Positions 8,595 through 18,000 of a stretch of DNA of 64,000 nucleotides are shown here, one piece after another. This DNA comes from Streptomyces sp. S.PB5 (GTDB taxonomy: Bacteria; Actinomycetota; Actinomycetes; Streptomycetales; Streptomycetaceae): the NCBI RefSeq assembly GCF_030403745.1, contig NZ_JAQMWP010000003.1, positions 62,001 to 126,000 on the forward strand, in the 5' to 3' direction. The notes below the pieces were generated by a model. That model was not told the DNA's origin and made no database searches. It saw only the letters and a list, made by a program, of their open reading frames with translations. Each line of letters starts with the position of its first letter. Within the stretch, counting starts at the first letter, position 1. Both the position numbers and the translations under genes were made by a program.

Positions 8595-9644
8595 ATGCTG
8601 CATCTATCCGCCGCCGTCGACCAACCGTCTGCTCACGACGCCGGCTCCTACGTCGAACTGGCCCGCCTCGCCGAAGAGGGCGTCCTGGACTTCGTGACGC
8701 TGGACGACAGCTTCGCCCGCCCCGGGCTCGACGCGCTCGCCGTGCTGTCCCGGGTGGCGCCGGGCACGAAACGGGTCGGCCTGGTCCCCACCGTCACCAC
8801 CACCCATACCGAGCCCTTCCATGTCCAGGCCGCCGTCGCGACCCTCGACTGGGTCAGCCGCGGCCGGGCCGGCTGGCGGCTCGACGTGTCGACGACCGAG
8901 GGCGAGGCCCGGCTCTTCGGCCGCCGGCACGCCGCCCCCGCCGACGCCCTGTGGCAGGAGGCCGGTGAAGTCGCCGACGTGGCCGCCAAGTTGTGGGACA
9001 GCTGGGAGGACGACGCCGAGATACGGGACGTGCCGACCGGCCGCTTCATCGACCGGGACAAGCTGCACCACGTCGACTTCGAGGGCACCGGCTTCTCCGT
9101 CAGGGGCCCGTCGATCGTGCCCCGGCCCCCGCAGGGCCACCCGGTCCGGGCGGTCGACGCCACCGACGGACAGGCCCGGCGCACCGCCGCCCGGTACGCC
9201 GACGTGGCCCTCGTCCGCTCCGTCAGCGCCGCGCACGCCCGTGCCGTACGGGAGCAACTGCGCGAGAGGGCCCGGCTGTTCGGGCGTGACCCCGCTGAAC
9301 TGCGGGTCTTTGCGAGCCTCGTCGTCGATCTCGGTGACGGGGAGCACGCGGCCGAGCCGGGACACGGCGGGGGCGGCCCGCGGCAGACCGCGCAGGGGCC
9401 GCTGTACCGGGGCGGGCCCGTCGACCTCGCGGAGCTCATCACCGCCTGGCACAGGGAGGGCGTCGTCGACGGCTTCCACCTCACACCCACTCAGCCGCGC
9501 CGTGACCTGGAGCGACTCGTCAACGGCACCGTCGCACTGCTTCAGCACCGCGGACTGTTCCGCACCTTCTATCCGGGCAGCACGCTCCGGGACCACCTGG
9601 GCCTGGCCAGGCCCGTCAGCCGGTACGCGGGGGAGGTGTCATGA
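8595..9644 (+). CDS. Luciferase-like flavin monooxygenase (LLM), first copy
   Basis: A 349-residue (beta/alpha)8 FMNH2-dependent monooxygenase of the bacterial luciferase superfamily. Family features are LAEEGVLDFVTLDDSF (early strand-helix), KRVGLVPTVTTTHTEPFHVQAAVATLDWVSRGRAGWRLDVS (about residues 62-102) and the C-terminal GFHLTPTQPRRDLERLVNGTVALLQHRGLFR. It lacks a fused reductase, so reduced flavin must be provided in trans. The ATG at 8595 follows AAGGGA; an upstream TTG at 8577 is less likely. It overlaps the next gene by ATGA, indicating translational coupling. Likely roles are sulfur- or nitrogen-scavenging oxidation as in NtaA/SnaA/DszA proteins; substrate unknown. Confidence 0.82.
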   Translation: MLHLSAAVDQPSAHDAGSYVELARLAEEGVLDFVTLDDSFARPGLDALAVLSRVAPGTKRVGLVPTVTTTHTEPFHVQAAVATLDWVSRGRAGWRLDVSTTEGEARLFGRRHAAPADALWQEAGEVADVAAKLWDSWEDDAEIRDVPTGRFIDRDKLHHVDFEGTGFSVRGPSIVPRPPQGHPVRAVDATDGQARRTAARYADVALVRSVSAAHARAVREQLRERARLFGRDPAELRVFASLVVDLGDGEHAAEPGHGGGGPRQTAQGPLYRGGPVDLAELITAWHREGVVDGFHLTPTQPRRDLERLVNGTVALLQHRGLFRTFYPGSTLRDHLGLARPVSRYAGEVS

Positions 9645-11032
9645 CCGGACGACCGCTGAAACAGCTGAAACAGATGCATCTCGCGGCGCACTTCCCGGGC
9701 GTCGACAACTCCACCGTCTGGGCCGATCCGCGGTCGAGGTCCCAGATCGAGTTCTCCTCCTTCGAGCATCTGGCCCGCACCGCCGAACGCGGTCTGTTCG
9801 ACTTCTTCTTCCTCGCGGAAGGGCTGCGGCTGCGCGAACACAAGGGCCGCATCCACGACTTGGACGTGGTCGGGCGGCCCGAGCCCCTCACCGTGCTCAA
9901 CGCGCTCGCGGCCGTCACGGAGCGTCTGGGGCTCGCCGCGACGGTCGACGCGACCTTCAACGAGCCCTTCGAACTCGCCCGCAGACTCGCCACGCTGGAC
10001 CACCTGAGCGGTGGCCGGGCGGCCTGGAACGTGGTGACCTCCTCCGACGCGTTCACCGGGGAGAACTTCCGGCGCGGCGGGTTCCTCGACCGGGCCGACC
10101 GGTACCCGCGGGCCGCCGAATTCGTCGCCACCGCGCGGGAGTTGTGGGACTCCTGGACCCCGGACGGAGTGTCCCGGCCCTTCGCCCACCGCGGGCGGCA
10201 CTTCGACATCGCGGGCGAGTTCACCGTGCCGCGCTCGCCGCAGGGGCACCCGGTCGTCATCCAGGCCGGGGACTCCGACGAGGGGCGTGAGTTCGCCGCC
10301 GCCACGGCCGATGTGATCTTTTCCGGCTGGGGGTCTGGGGGTTGTCCCCCAGGTGGACACAGCACGCGGCAGAGTTCGCTGGAGACCGGACGTGCCTTCT
10401 ACGCCGATGTGAAGCGGCGGCTCGCCAAGTACGGCCGTGCGCCCGAGGACCTGAAGATCATGCCCGGGGTCGCCGTGGTCCTCGGCGACACCGCGGCCGA
10501 GGCACAGGAGAGGGCCGCCGAGATCCGTCGGCAGCAGACCTCTCCGCAGACCGCGATCCTCACGCTGGAGCAGATCTGGGGCACCGACCTGTCGGGGTAC
10601 GACCCCGACGGACCGCTCCCGGAGACCGACCCGGTGCCCGAGTCCGGGATCACGCAGGGGCGGACCCGGCGCGGGGACACCGTCGCGATCGCCGAGATGG
10701 GGGTCCCCCCGCTCGAGCGAAGTTCGAGAGTGGGGGAGGCGGGCGTGTCGAAGGAGAAAGGGCTGTCCATCCGGCAGACCGTGATCGAGGCGGGCGGTCG
10801 GCAGTTCTTCACCGGCACCCCGCAGGCGGTCGCCGCCGAGCTGGAGGAGTTCGTGCGGCGCGACGCCGCCGACGGCTTCATCCTCGTACCCCATCTCACC
10901 CCGGCCGGACTCGACGAGTTCGTGGACCGGGTGGTGCCGCTGCTCCAGGAACGCGGGGTGTTCCGTACGGCGTACGAGGGCACCACGCTCCGCTCGCACC
11001 TGGGGCTCTCCGAACCGGTATGGAAAGGGTGA
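9641..11032 (+). CDS. NtaA/SnaA/DszA-type flavin monooxygenase with two in-frame repeat insertions
   Basis: A 463-residue flavin-dependent monooxygenase of the NtaA/SnaA/DszA (nitrilotriacetate/pristinamycin/desulfurisation) family: MHLAAHFPGVDNSTVWADP, AERGLFDFFFLAEGL, LAATVDATFNEPFELARRLATLDHLSGGRAAWNVVTSSD (about residues 85-130), VIQAGDSDEGREFAA, then the conserved C-terminus GFILVPHLTPAGLDEFVDRVVPLLQERGVFRTAYEGTTLRSHLGL. Two stretches with no family counterpart, SGWGSGGCPPGGHSTRQSS and EMGVPPLERSSRVGEAG, are encoded by dispersed palindromic DNA repeats that keep the frame (10331-10352 and 10698-10738). Start ATG 9641 overlaps the previous stop and follows GGGGAGGTG. Probably oxidises small organosulfur or amine compounds; unproven. 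Confidence 0.85.
   Translation: MTGRPLKQLKQMHLAAHFPGVDNSTVWADPRSRSQIEFSSFEHLARTAERGLFDFFFLAEGLRLREHKGRIHDLDVVGRPEPLTVLNALAAVTERLGLAATVDATFNEPFELARRLATLDHLSGGRAAWNVVTSSDAFTGENFRRGGFLDRADRYPRAAEFVATARELWDSWTPDGVSRPFAHRGRHFDIAGEFTVPRSPQGHPVVIQAGDSDEGREFAAATADVIFSGWGSGGCPPGGHSTRQSSLETGRAFYADVKRRLAKYGRAPEDLKIMPGVAVVLGDTAAEAQERAAEIRRQQTSPQTAILTLEQIWGTDLSGYDPDGPLPETDPVPESGITQGRTRRGDTVAIAEMGVPPLERSSRVGEAGVSKEKGLSIRQTVIEAGGRQFFTGTPQAVAAELEEFVRRDAADGFILVPHLTPAGLDEFVDRVVPLLQERGVFRTAYEGTTLRSHLGLSEPVWKG
10331..10352. repeat. Dispersed GGGGTCTGGGGG palindromic repeat inside a CDS
   Basis: GGGTCTGGGGG followed by TTGT and CCCCCAG forms a hairpin with arms 10335-10341 and 10346-10352. This is the kind of short GC palindrome usually found between Streptomyces genes; here it is read through in frame by the monooxygenase. 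Confidence 0.6.
10698..10738. repeat. Dispersed CCCCC-CTCGA..TCGAG-GGGGG repeat inside a CDS
   Basis: TGGGGGTCCCCCCGCTCGA, loop GCGAAGT, then TCGAGAGTGGGGGAG. The arms pair into a strong stem-loop. The element matches in its outer segments the one at 48757-48792 and adds an in-frame peptide to the monooxygenase. Confidence 0.65.
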
Positions 11033-11347
11033 GCGCCGTTCGCCGTGTTTCTTTTCCGGCCATTTCATCTGCCCCTTCCAGCCATCCGGGAATACGCTGG
11101 GTGCCGCCACCGAGGCGGGGGAGCGCATCTGGCCTGGGGAGGGGGCAATCCTCGGCGGTGCATGGGTGGTTCAAGGGTCGGCGGCCGAAAGGCGCCCTTG
11201 CGGCTACCGGTCGTTCGGCCGAATACTCCCCCTCAGCGCTTGTCAGGGGCACGGCATGTTCGGAATCCGGACATATGTGCCGCTGGCTGCGCCTCACGGG
11301 CCCCGACCCCACGCGGGCCCCCGAATTCCCCTGGGAGGGAACGAAAC
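11033..11347. other. Upstream region of the first streptogrisin gene
   Basis: About 315 bp without a supported gene. It holds the palindrome described at 11256-11274 and presumably the protease promoter. No terminator hairpin was recognised after the monooxygenase. Confidence 0.4.
11256..11274. promoter_or_regulatory. Near-perfect 19-bp palindrome upstream of streptogrisin
   Basis: ATGTTCGGAATCCGGACAT matches its reverse complement at 16 of 19 positions and lies 74 nt before the protease start. It is a candidate operator for growth-phase or nutrient control of the secreted protease. Confidence 0.4.
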
Positions 11348-12253
11348 GTGAGGATCAAGCGCACCACCCCCCGCAGCGGCATTACGAGACGGACCCGGCT
11401 GATCGCCGTTTCCACCGGACTCGTGGCCGCCGCCGCGATCGCGATCCCCAACGCGAACGCCTCGGACGTGTCCACCTTCAGCTCCACCGAGCTGAAGAGC
11501 GCCAGCAACTCGGTACTCAAGGCCGACATCCCGGGCACCGCCTGGGCCGTCGACAGCAAGACCAACCGTGTCGTCGTCACCGTCGACAGCACGGTCTCCA
11601 AGGCGGAGATCGCCAAGATCAAGCGGCAGGCCGGCGCCAACGCCGACGCGCTGACCATCAAGAAGACGCCGGGCAAGTTCAGCAAGCTGATCTCCGGCGG
11701 CGACGCCATCTATGCGAGTAGCTGGCGTTGTTCCCTGGGCTTCAACGTCCGCAGCGGCAACACCTACTACTTCCTGACCGCCGGTCACTGCACCGACGGC
11801 GCAGGCAACTGGTGGTCCAACTCCGGCCGTACGTCACTGCTCGGCGCGACCGCCGGGTCCAGCTTCCCGACCAACGACTACGGCATCGTCCGGTACGCGT
11901 CCAGCTACCCCGTGTCCTCGATCTCGGGCAGCGTGGGCGGCCAGGACATCGCCAGTGCCGCCACGCCCTCCGTCGGCACCACGGTGTACCGGCGCGGCTC
12001 CACCACCGGTACGCACAGCGGCCGGGTCACCGCCCTCAACGCAACCGTCAACTACGGTGGCGGCGACGTCGTCTACGGCATGATCCAGACCACGGTCTGC
12101 GCCGAGCCCGGCGACTCCGGCGGTCCGCTGTACGCCGGCACCGTCGCCTACGGTCTGACTTCCGGCGGCAGCGGCAACTGCTCCTCCGGCGGCACGACCT
12201 TCTTCCAGCCCGTCACCGAGGCTCTGAGCGCCTACGGCGTCAGCGTCTTCTAG
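11348..12253 (+). CDS. Streptogrisin-type secreted serine protease (SGPA/SGPB-like)
   Basis: Preproprotein of 301 residues in the S1 chymotrypsin-like family. Basic N-terminus and hydrophobic signal peptide end near ANA (about residue 38); a pro-region of about 77 residues follows, and the mature enzyme should begin at ISGGDAIY (about residue 116), giving about 186 residues, the usual streptogrisin A/B size. The triad is visible as TAGHC (His), NDYGIVRY (Asp) and GDSGGPL (Ser). The start is GTG 11348, seven bases after GGGAGGGA (11333-11340); the frame is open far upstream but without ribosome sites. Exported by Sec or Tat; digests extracellular protein. A terminator hairpin follows at 12288. 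Confidence 0.95.
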   Translation: MRIKRTTPRSGITRRTRLIAVSTGLVAAAAIAIPNANASDVSTFSSTELKSASNSVLKADIPGTAWAVDSKTNRVVVTVDSTVSKAEIAKIKRQAGANADALTIKKTPGKFSKLISGGDAIYASSWRCSLGFNVRSGNTYYFLTAGHCTDGAGNWWSNSGRTSLLGATAGSSFPTNDYGIVRYASSYPVSSISGSVGGQDIASAATPSVGTTVYRRGSTTGTHSGRVTALNATVNYGGGDVVYGMIQTTVCAEPGDSGGPLYAGTVAYGLTSGGSGNCSSGGTTFFQPVTEALSAYGVSVF

Positions 12254-12287
12254 GTCCGTCAGCGGTCTGATCGCAGCCGGCACCTTT

Positions 12288-12326
12288 GGGGAGCCCTCGC
12301 ACGCGCGCGCCGTGCGGGGGCTCCCC
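12288..12326 (+). terminator. Rho-independent terminator after streptogrisin
   Basis: GGGGAGCCC-T-CGCAC pairs with GTGCG-GGGGCTCCCC around a CG-rich loop and is followed by TTCG. It lies 35 nt past the protease stop. Confidence 0.75.
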
Positions 12327-12396
12327 TTCGTGTACATCGCGGAGTTACCGTCGAAGTGCACACCTTGAGCACCTGATTCGGACCCTGGGGGCCGGC

Positions 12397-13278
12397 ATGG
12401 TCGAGGAGCTGGTGGCAGCGGGAGTGACGCTCGTGTCCGCCGGAGCGGTGTACGTGATGGCGGCGGCACGGGTCGTCAAGCAGTACGAGCGGGGCGTGGT
12501 CTTCCGCCTCGGCAAACTCCGGTCGGAGGTGCGCGGACCGGGGTTCACGATGATCGTTCCGGGCATCGACAAGCTCCGGAAGGTCAACATGCAGATCGTG
12601 ACCATGCCGGTGCCCGGGCAGGAGGGCATCACCCGGGACAACGTCACGGTACGGGTGGACGCCGTCGTCTACTTCAAGGTGACCTCGCCGGCCGAGGCTG
12701 TCGTCCGGGTCGAGGACTACCGGTTCGCGGTCGCGCAGATGGCGCAGACGTCCCTGCGGTCGATCATCGGCAAGAGCGAGCTGGACGATCTGCTGTCCAA
12801 CCGCGAAAAGCTCAACCAGGGGCTGGAGTTGATGATCGACAGCCCGGCCGTGGAGTGGGGCGTCACCATCGACCGGGTCGAGATCAAGGACGTCTCCCTG
12901 CCCGAGACCATGAAGCGGTCCATGGCCCGGCAGGCTGAGGCCGACCGGGAGCGGCGGGCCCGGGTCATCAACGCCGACGCCGAGCTCCAGGCGTCGAAGA
13001 AGCTCGCCGAGGCGGCCAAGGAGATGTCCGAGCAGCCTGCCGCGCTGCAACTGCGGTTGCTGCAGACGGTGGTGGCGGTGGCCGCCGAGAAGAACTCGAC
13101 GCTGGTGCTGCCGTTCCCGGTGGAGCTGCTGCGGTTCCTGGAGAAGGCGCAGCAGGGGCACGGGGTGGTGCAGCAGCCGGCGGCTCCGGCGGCACCGCAA
13201 CCGGTGCAGGAGCAACTTCCGCCCCCTGCGGCTCGCTTGACTCCTGGCCAAGAGGGGTCGAATTCAGGACAGGACTAG
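12397..13278 (+). CDS. SPFH/band-7 (slipin-like) membrane protein
   Basis: A 293-residue stomatin/slipin-type protein. An N-terminal membrane segment (about residues 3-24) is followed by the SPFH domain: VVKQYERGVVFRLGKL, GPGFTMIVPGIDKLRKVNMQIVTMPVPGQEGITRDNVTVRVDAVVYFKV, LRSIIGKSELDDLLSNREKLN, WGVTIDRVEIKDVSLPETMKRSMARQAEADRERRARVINADAE. The C-terminus after about residue 250 is Pro/Gln-rich. Such proteins scaffold membrane microdomains and often associate with proteases; here it lies between two secreted-protease genes but has its own spacing, and no NfeD partner is adjacent. Start ATG 12397 chosen by homology; a ribosome site is weak. Confidence 0.85.
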   Translation: MVEELVAAGVTLVSAGAVYVMAAARVVKQYERGVVFRLGKLRSEVRGPGFTMIVPGIDKLRKVNMQIVTMPVPGQEGITRDNVTVRVDAVVYFKVTSPAEAVVRVEDYRFAVAQMAQTSLRSIIGKSELDDLLSNREKLNQGLELMIDSPAVEWGVTIDRVEIKDVSLPETMKRSMARQAEADRERRARVINADAELQASKKLAEAAKEMSEQPAALQLRLLQTVVAVAAEKNSTLVLPFPVELLRFLEKAQQGHGVVQQPAAPAAPQPVQEQLPPPAARLTPGQEGSNSGQD

Positions 13279-13511
13279 ACCTCACAGGCTGGTCATGGGT
13301 TACCCGCACGTAGTGTTTGCACTGCGAATTTGCCTGGTGTGACTGTGCACGGTCAATCTCAAGGGGGCGTGCAACCGCGTTCTACGCGCGTCCGGAACTC
13401 AACCTTGTGCGCTCCCTACCGGGTTCGGAAGAGTAAGGGCTCGTCAACCAGCCTTCCGGCCCACAAGGTCCCCACAACCGACCGGGCCGACCCCCCACAG
13501 GAGGACGCGAG

Positions 13512-14594
13512 TTGAAGCACCGACGCATACCCAGGCGGCGGGCCGCCGCGGCAGGTGCGGGCATCGCCGCACTGGTCGCCGCGGGAGTCACCTTCCAGAC
13601 TGCGAACGCCAGCGAGCCCGTGAACGACCCCACGCCGAAGGTTCTCTCGGCCCTCGCGGCCGGAAACCTCGCCTCGACGCTCGACAAGGAACTCGGCGCC
13701 GACGCGGCGGGAACGTACTACGACGCGAAGAGCAAGGCCCTCGTCGTCAACGTCCTCGACGAGGCGGCGGCCTCGGTCGTCGAGGAGGCCGGCGCCAAGG
13801 CCCGGGTCGTGGAGAACTCCCTCGCCGAGCTCAGAAGCGCCCGTACGACACTCAAGGACGACGCGACCGTCCCGGGTACGTCCTGGGTGACCGACCCGAC
13901 CACCAACAAGGTGGTCGTCACCGCCGACCGCACGGTCTCCGACGCGGAGTGGGCCAAGCTCACGAAGGTCGTCGACGGACTCGGCGGTACGGCCGAACTC
14001 CATCGGACCAAGGGGGAGTTCAAGCCCTTCGTCGCCGGAGGTGACGCGATCACCGGCGGCAGCGGGCGGTGCTCGCTCGGGTTCAACGTGGTCAAGGGCG
14101 GGGAGCCCTACTTCCTCACCGCCGGGCACTGCACGGAGTCCATCTCCACGTGGTCGGACTCGAGCGGGAACGAGATCGGGACCAATGAGGTGTCGAGCTT
14201 CCCCGACAACGACTACGGGCTGGTCAAGTACACCGCGGACGTCGATCACCCGAGCGAGGTGAACCTGTACGACGGGTCCTCGCAGGCGATCACGGGCGCT
14301 GCGGAGGCCACGGTCGGCATGAAGGTCACGCGCAGCGGGTCCACGACCCAGGTGCACGACGGGACCGTCACCGGCCTCGACGCCACCGTGAACTACGGCA
14401 ACGGCGACATCGTCAACGGGCTGATCCAGACCGACGTGTGCGCGGAGCCGGGGGACAGCGGGGGCTCGCTGTTCTCCGGGAGCAGCGCGATCGGGCTGAC
14501 GTCGGGTGGCAGCGGTGACTGCACCTCCGGCGGGGAGACGTTCTTCCAGCCGGTGACGGAGGCGTTGTCGGCGACCGGGACGTCGATCGGCTGA
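13512..14594 (+). CDS. Streptogrisin with long pro-domain (SGPD-like serine protease)
   Basis: A 360-residue S1 protease precursor, longer than the first copy because of an alpha-lytic-protease-type pro-domain. Signal peptide about residues 1-33 (after ANA), pro-region to about 173 including an interaction-like segment [24 protein letters not shown], and a mature chain of about 187 residues. Catalytic motifs are [13 protein letters not shown] and GDSGGSLF. The only sensible start is TTG 13512, 7 nt after CAGGAGGAC, an unusual initiation codon that may lower expression. The specificity pocket differs from the first copy (GDSGGSL instead of GDSGGPL). Terminated by a strong hairpin at 14613. Confidence 0.93.
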   Translation: MKHRRIPRRRAAAAGAGIAALVAAGVTFQTANASEPVNDPTPKVLSALAAGNLASTLDKELGADAAGTYYDAKSKALVVNVLDEAAASVVEEAGAKARVVENSLAELRSARTTLKDDATVPGTSWVTDPTTNKVVVTADRTVSDAEWAKLTKVVDGLGGTAELHRTKGEFKPFVAGGDAITGGSGRCSLGFNVVKGGEPYFLTAGHCTESISTWSDSSGNEIGTNEVSSFPDNDYGLVKYTADVDHPSEVNLYDGSSQAITGAAEATVGMKVTRSGSTTQVHDGTVTGLDATVNYGNGDIVNGLIQTDVCAEPGDSGGSLFSGSSAIGLTSGGSGDCTSGGETFFQPVTEALSATGTSIG

Positions 14595-14612
14595 CCGGTT
14601 CGTTGCGCGTGA

Positions 14613-14638
14613 GGTCCCGCCCCTCCGGGGGCGGGACC
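14613..14638 (+). terminator. Rho-independent terminator
   Basis: GGTCCCGCCCC and GGGGCGGGACC form an 11-bp stem with a short TCC-G loop followed by TT, 19 nt past the second streptogrisin stop; also just downstream of the convergent small membrane gene. Confidence 0.8.
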
Positions 14639-14644
14639 TTCTGC

Positions 14645-14950
14645 CTATGACACGTGTGTCGGCAGGCGCTCGCCTCCGCGCCGCTCGCGCGGCCCCGCCA
14701 TCAGCAGGGTGACCACGATCCCGACCGCCGCCCATGCCGACAGCGCTGGCAGGGAGGCGGTCGTGTCGTTGCCCTCGATCGCCTGCCGGAACGGTGGCAG
14801 CATCGGCAGCGGGAAGGCGCCGCCCGCGCTCGGGTTGCCCGCGATCACCGCGAGCAGGATCGCGATGCCGGTGATCCCGAAGATCACGCACCAGCCGACG
14901 ACCAGGTAGAAGGCCGAGAGCCCGTCGAAGTCTGTCGCCTCGTCGGCCAC
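14645..14950 (-). CDS. Small two-helix membrane protein of unknown function
   Basis: A 101-residue protein with two hydrophobic helices (FYLVVGWCVIFGITGIAILLAVIA near residues 14-37 and LSAWAAVGIVVTLLMAG near 69-85), separated by a Gly/Pro-rich loop, and a basic C-terminus. The start is GTG 14950; the ribosome site is weak. Base usage fits a coding frame and the membrane topology is clear, so it is probably real. I do not recognise a named family. It is divergent from dnaE2. Confidence 0.6.
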   Translation of the reverse strand: MADEATDFDGLSAFYLVVGWCVIFGITGIAILLAVIAGNPSAGGAFPLPMLPPFRQAIEGNDTTASLPALSAWAAVGIVVTLLMAGPRERRGGERLPTHVS

Positions 14951-15021
14951 CGCTTCGGGCGACCGCGCCGAGGGCCAGGGGCGGGAGACGTTTCCGCAGG
15001 TGGGAGGCGGCCGAACGGTTG

Positions 15022-15037
15022 TCGTACATGCGTTCGG
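15022..15037 (+). promoter_or_regulatory. LexA/SOS box upstream of dnaE2
   Basis: TCGTACATGCGTTCGG matches the actinobacterial LexA box TCGAAC-N4-GTTCGA at 10 of the 12 defined positions and the mycobacterial dnaE2/imuA box TCGAACATGTGTTCGA at 13 of 16. It overlaps a plausible -35 TTGTCG (15019-15024) 63 bp before dnaE2. A second half site, GTTCGA, lies at 15078. Confidence 0.75.
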
Positions 15038-15099
15038 ATTTTGGTCTATGGTGGGGGTGTGGCAGTCGGGAACTGATGTTCGAAAATGGAGGTGCGCGG

Positions 15100-18000
15100 A
15101 TGCCCGGGTTCACGCATCTGCACACCGTCTCCGGGTTCTCCCTGCGCTACGGCGCCTCCCACCCGGAGCGGCTGGCCGAGCGCGCCTCCGAACGGGGCAT
15201 GGACGCCCTCGCCCTCACCGACCGCGACACCCTCGCCGGCACGGTCCGCTTCGCCAAGGCCTGCGCGAAGGCGGGGGTCCGGCCGGTGTTCGGTACGGAG
15301 CTGGCGGTCGCGGAGCATGAGCCCGCACAGCGGGGCACTTCCGTGCGGCAGGGCGATTCCGTACGACCTGAAAGGCGCCGTACCCCCGTCCGCGGAGGTG
15401 CCTTCATCGACGAGTCGACCCCCCGTGTCACCTTCCTCGCCCGGGACGGCGCCCGCGGCTGGGCCGATCTGTGCCGGCTCGTCACGGCGGCGCACCGCGA
15501 CAAGGGGGCGGAGGGCACGCCTCTGCTGCCCTGGGCGGACAACCGGGGCGACGGTCTGACCGTCCTGCTCGGCCCCGCCTCCGACGTCGGCCGCGCCCTC
15601 GCCGCCGGCCGCCCGGACCGGGCCGCCCGCCTCCTCGTCCCCTGGCGCGAGATCTACGGCGACGCCCTCCGCCTGGAGGCCGTCTGGCACGGCCGCGAGG
15701 GCACCGGCCCCGGCTCCCTGCGCCTCGCCGCCCGCACCGTCGGCTTCGCCGCCGAACAGCGGGTACGTCCCGTGCTCAGCAACGCCGTCCGGTACGCCGA
15801 CCCCGGCCAGGGCCCGGTAGCCGACGTCCTGGACGCCGCCCGCCGGCTGGTCCCCGTCGACCCGACGAAGGAGCTGGACTCGGGCGAGGCCTGGCTCAAG
15901 GACGCGGACGCCATGCTGGCGGCGGCCGAGCGGATCGTGGAGGCCGCGGGCTTCCGGCGCGACACCGCCCACCGGCTCCTCGAGCAGACCCGGGCGACGG
16001 CCGCCGAGTGTCTGGTCGACCCCGAGGACGACCTCGGCATGGGCAGCGTCCACTTCCCCGAGCCGCACCTCGTCGGCGCGGCCCGCCGCACCGCCCAGCG
16101 CACCCTCGCCTCCCGGGCGGCGGCCGGGATGGTGCTGAAGGGATACGCCGACCGGTACGCCTACTGGGAGCGGATGCACCGCGAGCTGGACATCATCGCC
16201 CACCACGGCTTCGCCTCCTACTTCCTGACGGTCACTCAAGTGGTGGACGACGTACGGGACATGGGCATCCGGGTGGCCGCGCGCGGCTCCGGCGCCGGGT
16301 CCCTCGTCAACCATCTCCTCGGCATCGCCCACGCCGATCCCGTCGAACACGGGCTGCTGATGGAGCGGTTCCTGTCCAAACGGCGGCTCGTGCTGCCCGA
16401 CATCGACATCGACGTGGAGTCCGCGCGCCGGCTCGAGGTCTACCGCGCGATCATCGGCCGGTTCGGCACCGAGCGCGTCGCGACGGTCTCGATGCCGGAG
16501 ACCTACCGGGTGCGGCACGCGATCCGGGACGTGGGCGCGGCCCTGTCCATGGACCCCGCCGACATCGACCGCATCGCCAAGTCCTTCCCGCACATCCGCG
16601 CCCGCGACGCCCGCGCGGCCCTGGAGGAGCTGCCCGAACTCAAGGCGCTCGCCGGGGAGATGGACCGCTACGGCAGGCTCTGGGAACTGACCGAGGCCCT
16701 CGACGCCCTCCCGCGCGGAGTCGCCATGCACCCGTGCGGGGTGCTCCTCTCCGACGCGTTCCTGTTGAGCCGTACGCCGGTCATGCCGACCAGCGGCGAG
16801 GGCTTCCCCATGTCGCAGTTCGACAAGGAGGACGTCGAGGACCTCGGGCTGCTCAAGCTCGACGTGCTGGGCGTGCGGATGCAGTCGGCGATGGCGCACG
16901 CGGTCGCGGAGGTGGAGCGGGCGACGGGGGACCGGATCGACCTGGACGCCGTACCGCCGGGCGACCCGGCGACGTATCAACTCATCCGTTCCACCGAGAC
17001 GTTGGGCTGCTTCCAGATCGAGTCGCCGGGGCAGCGGGACCTCGTCGGACGGCTCCAGCCGGCCACCTTCCACGACCTCGTCGTCGACATCTCGCTGTTC
17101 CGGCCGGGGCCGGTCGCCGCCGACATGGTGCGGCCGTTCATCGAGGCGCGGCACGGGCGGGCGCCCGTCCGGTACCCGCACCCGGATCTGGCGGGGCCGC
17201 TGGAGGGGACGTACGGTGTCGTCGTCTTCCATGAGCAGATCATCGACATCGTCGACATCATGACCGGCTGCGGGCGGGACGAGGCGGACCGGGTGCGGCG
17301 TGGGCTGTCCGACCCGGAGTCGCAGGGGCGGATCCGGTTCTGGTTCGCGCAGCACGCGGCGGCGAAGGGGTACTCCGCGGAAACGATTCAGCGGACCTGG
17401 GAGATCATCGAGGCCTTCGGTTCGTACGGCTTCTGCAAGGCGCACGCGGTCGCCTTCGCCGTACCGACGTACCAGTCGGCGTGGCTGAAGGCGCACCACC
17501 CGGCCGCCTTCTACGCGGGGTTGCTCACGCACGACCCCGGGATGTATCCGAAGCGGCTGCTGCTGGCGGACGCGCGGCGGCGGGGGGTGCCGATCCTGCC
17601 GTTGGACGTGAACCGGTCGGCGGTCGCCCACCGTATCGAACTGGTGTCTGAATCGAAAAGTGTGTGGGGGCTCCGCCTCGCTCTCTCCGATGTGCACGGC
17701 ATCAGCGAGGCCGAGGCGACACGGATCGCGGACGGACAGCCGTACGCCTCACTGCTGGACTTCTGGGAGCGGGCGCGGCCGAGCCGGCCGCTCGCTCAAA
17801 GGCTGGCGCAGGTCGGTGCGCTGGACTCCTTCGGGGCCAACCGGCGTGATCTGCAACTGCACCTGACCGAGCTGCAGCGGGGTGCGCGGGGTGCCGGAGG
17901 CGGCCAACTGCCCTTGGCGGGCGGGCGGAAGACCGCTCCCGCCGGGCTGCCCGACCTGTCCGCCGCCGAGAAGCTCAGCGCCGAGCTGGGAGTGCTGTCG

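Noticed and set aside
6695..11032. Antibiotic biosynthetic gene cluster around the luciferase-like monooxygenases
   Set aside because: No synthase, NRPS/PKS, RiPP precursor or transporter nearby; more like scavenging oxidation genes.
13416..15125. 569-codon minus-strand open frame across the second streptogrisin
   Set aside because: Antisense shadow of GC-rich coding DNA: Arg/Gly-rich without domains, overlapping a clear protease. Only the 3' part in another frame (14645-14950) looks like a real gene.
15046..17697. 883-codon minus-strand open frame opposite dnaE2
   Set aside because: Composition typical of a mirrored frame (His/Arg/Gly/Val-rich, no motifs); dnaE2 on the plus strand is certain.
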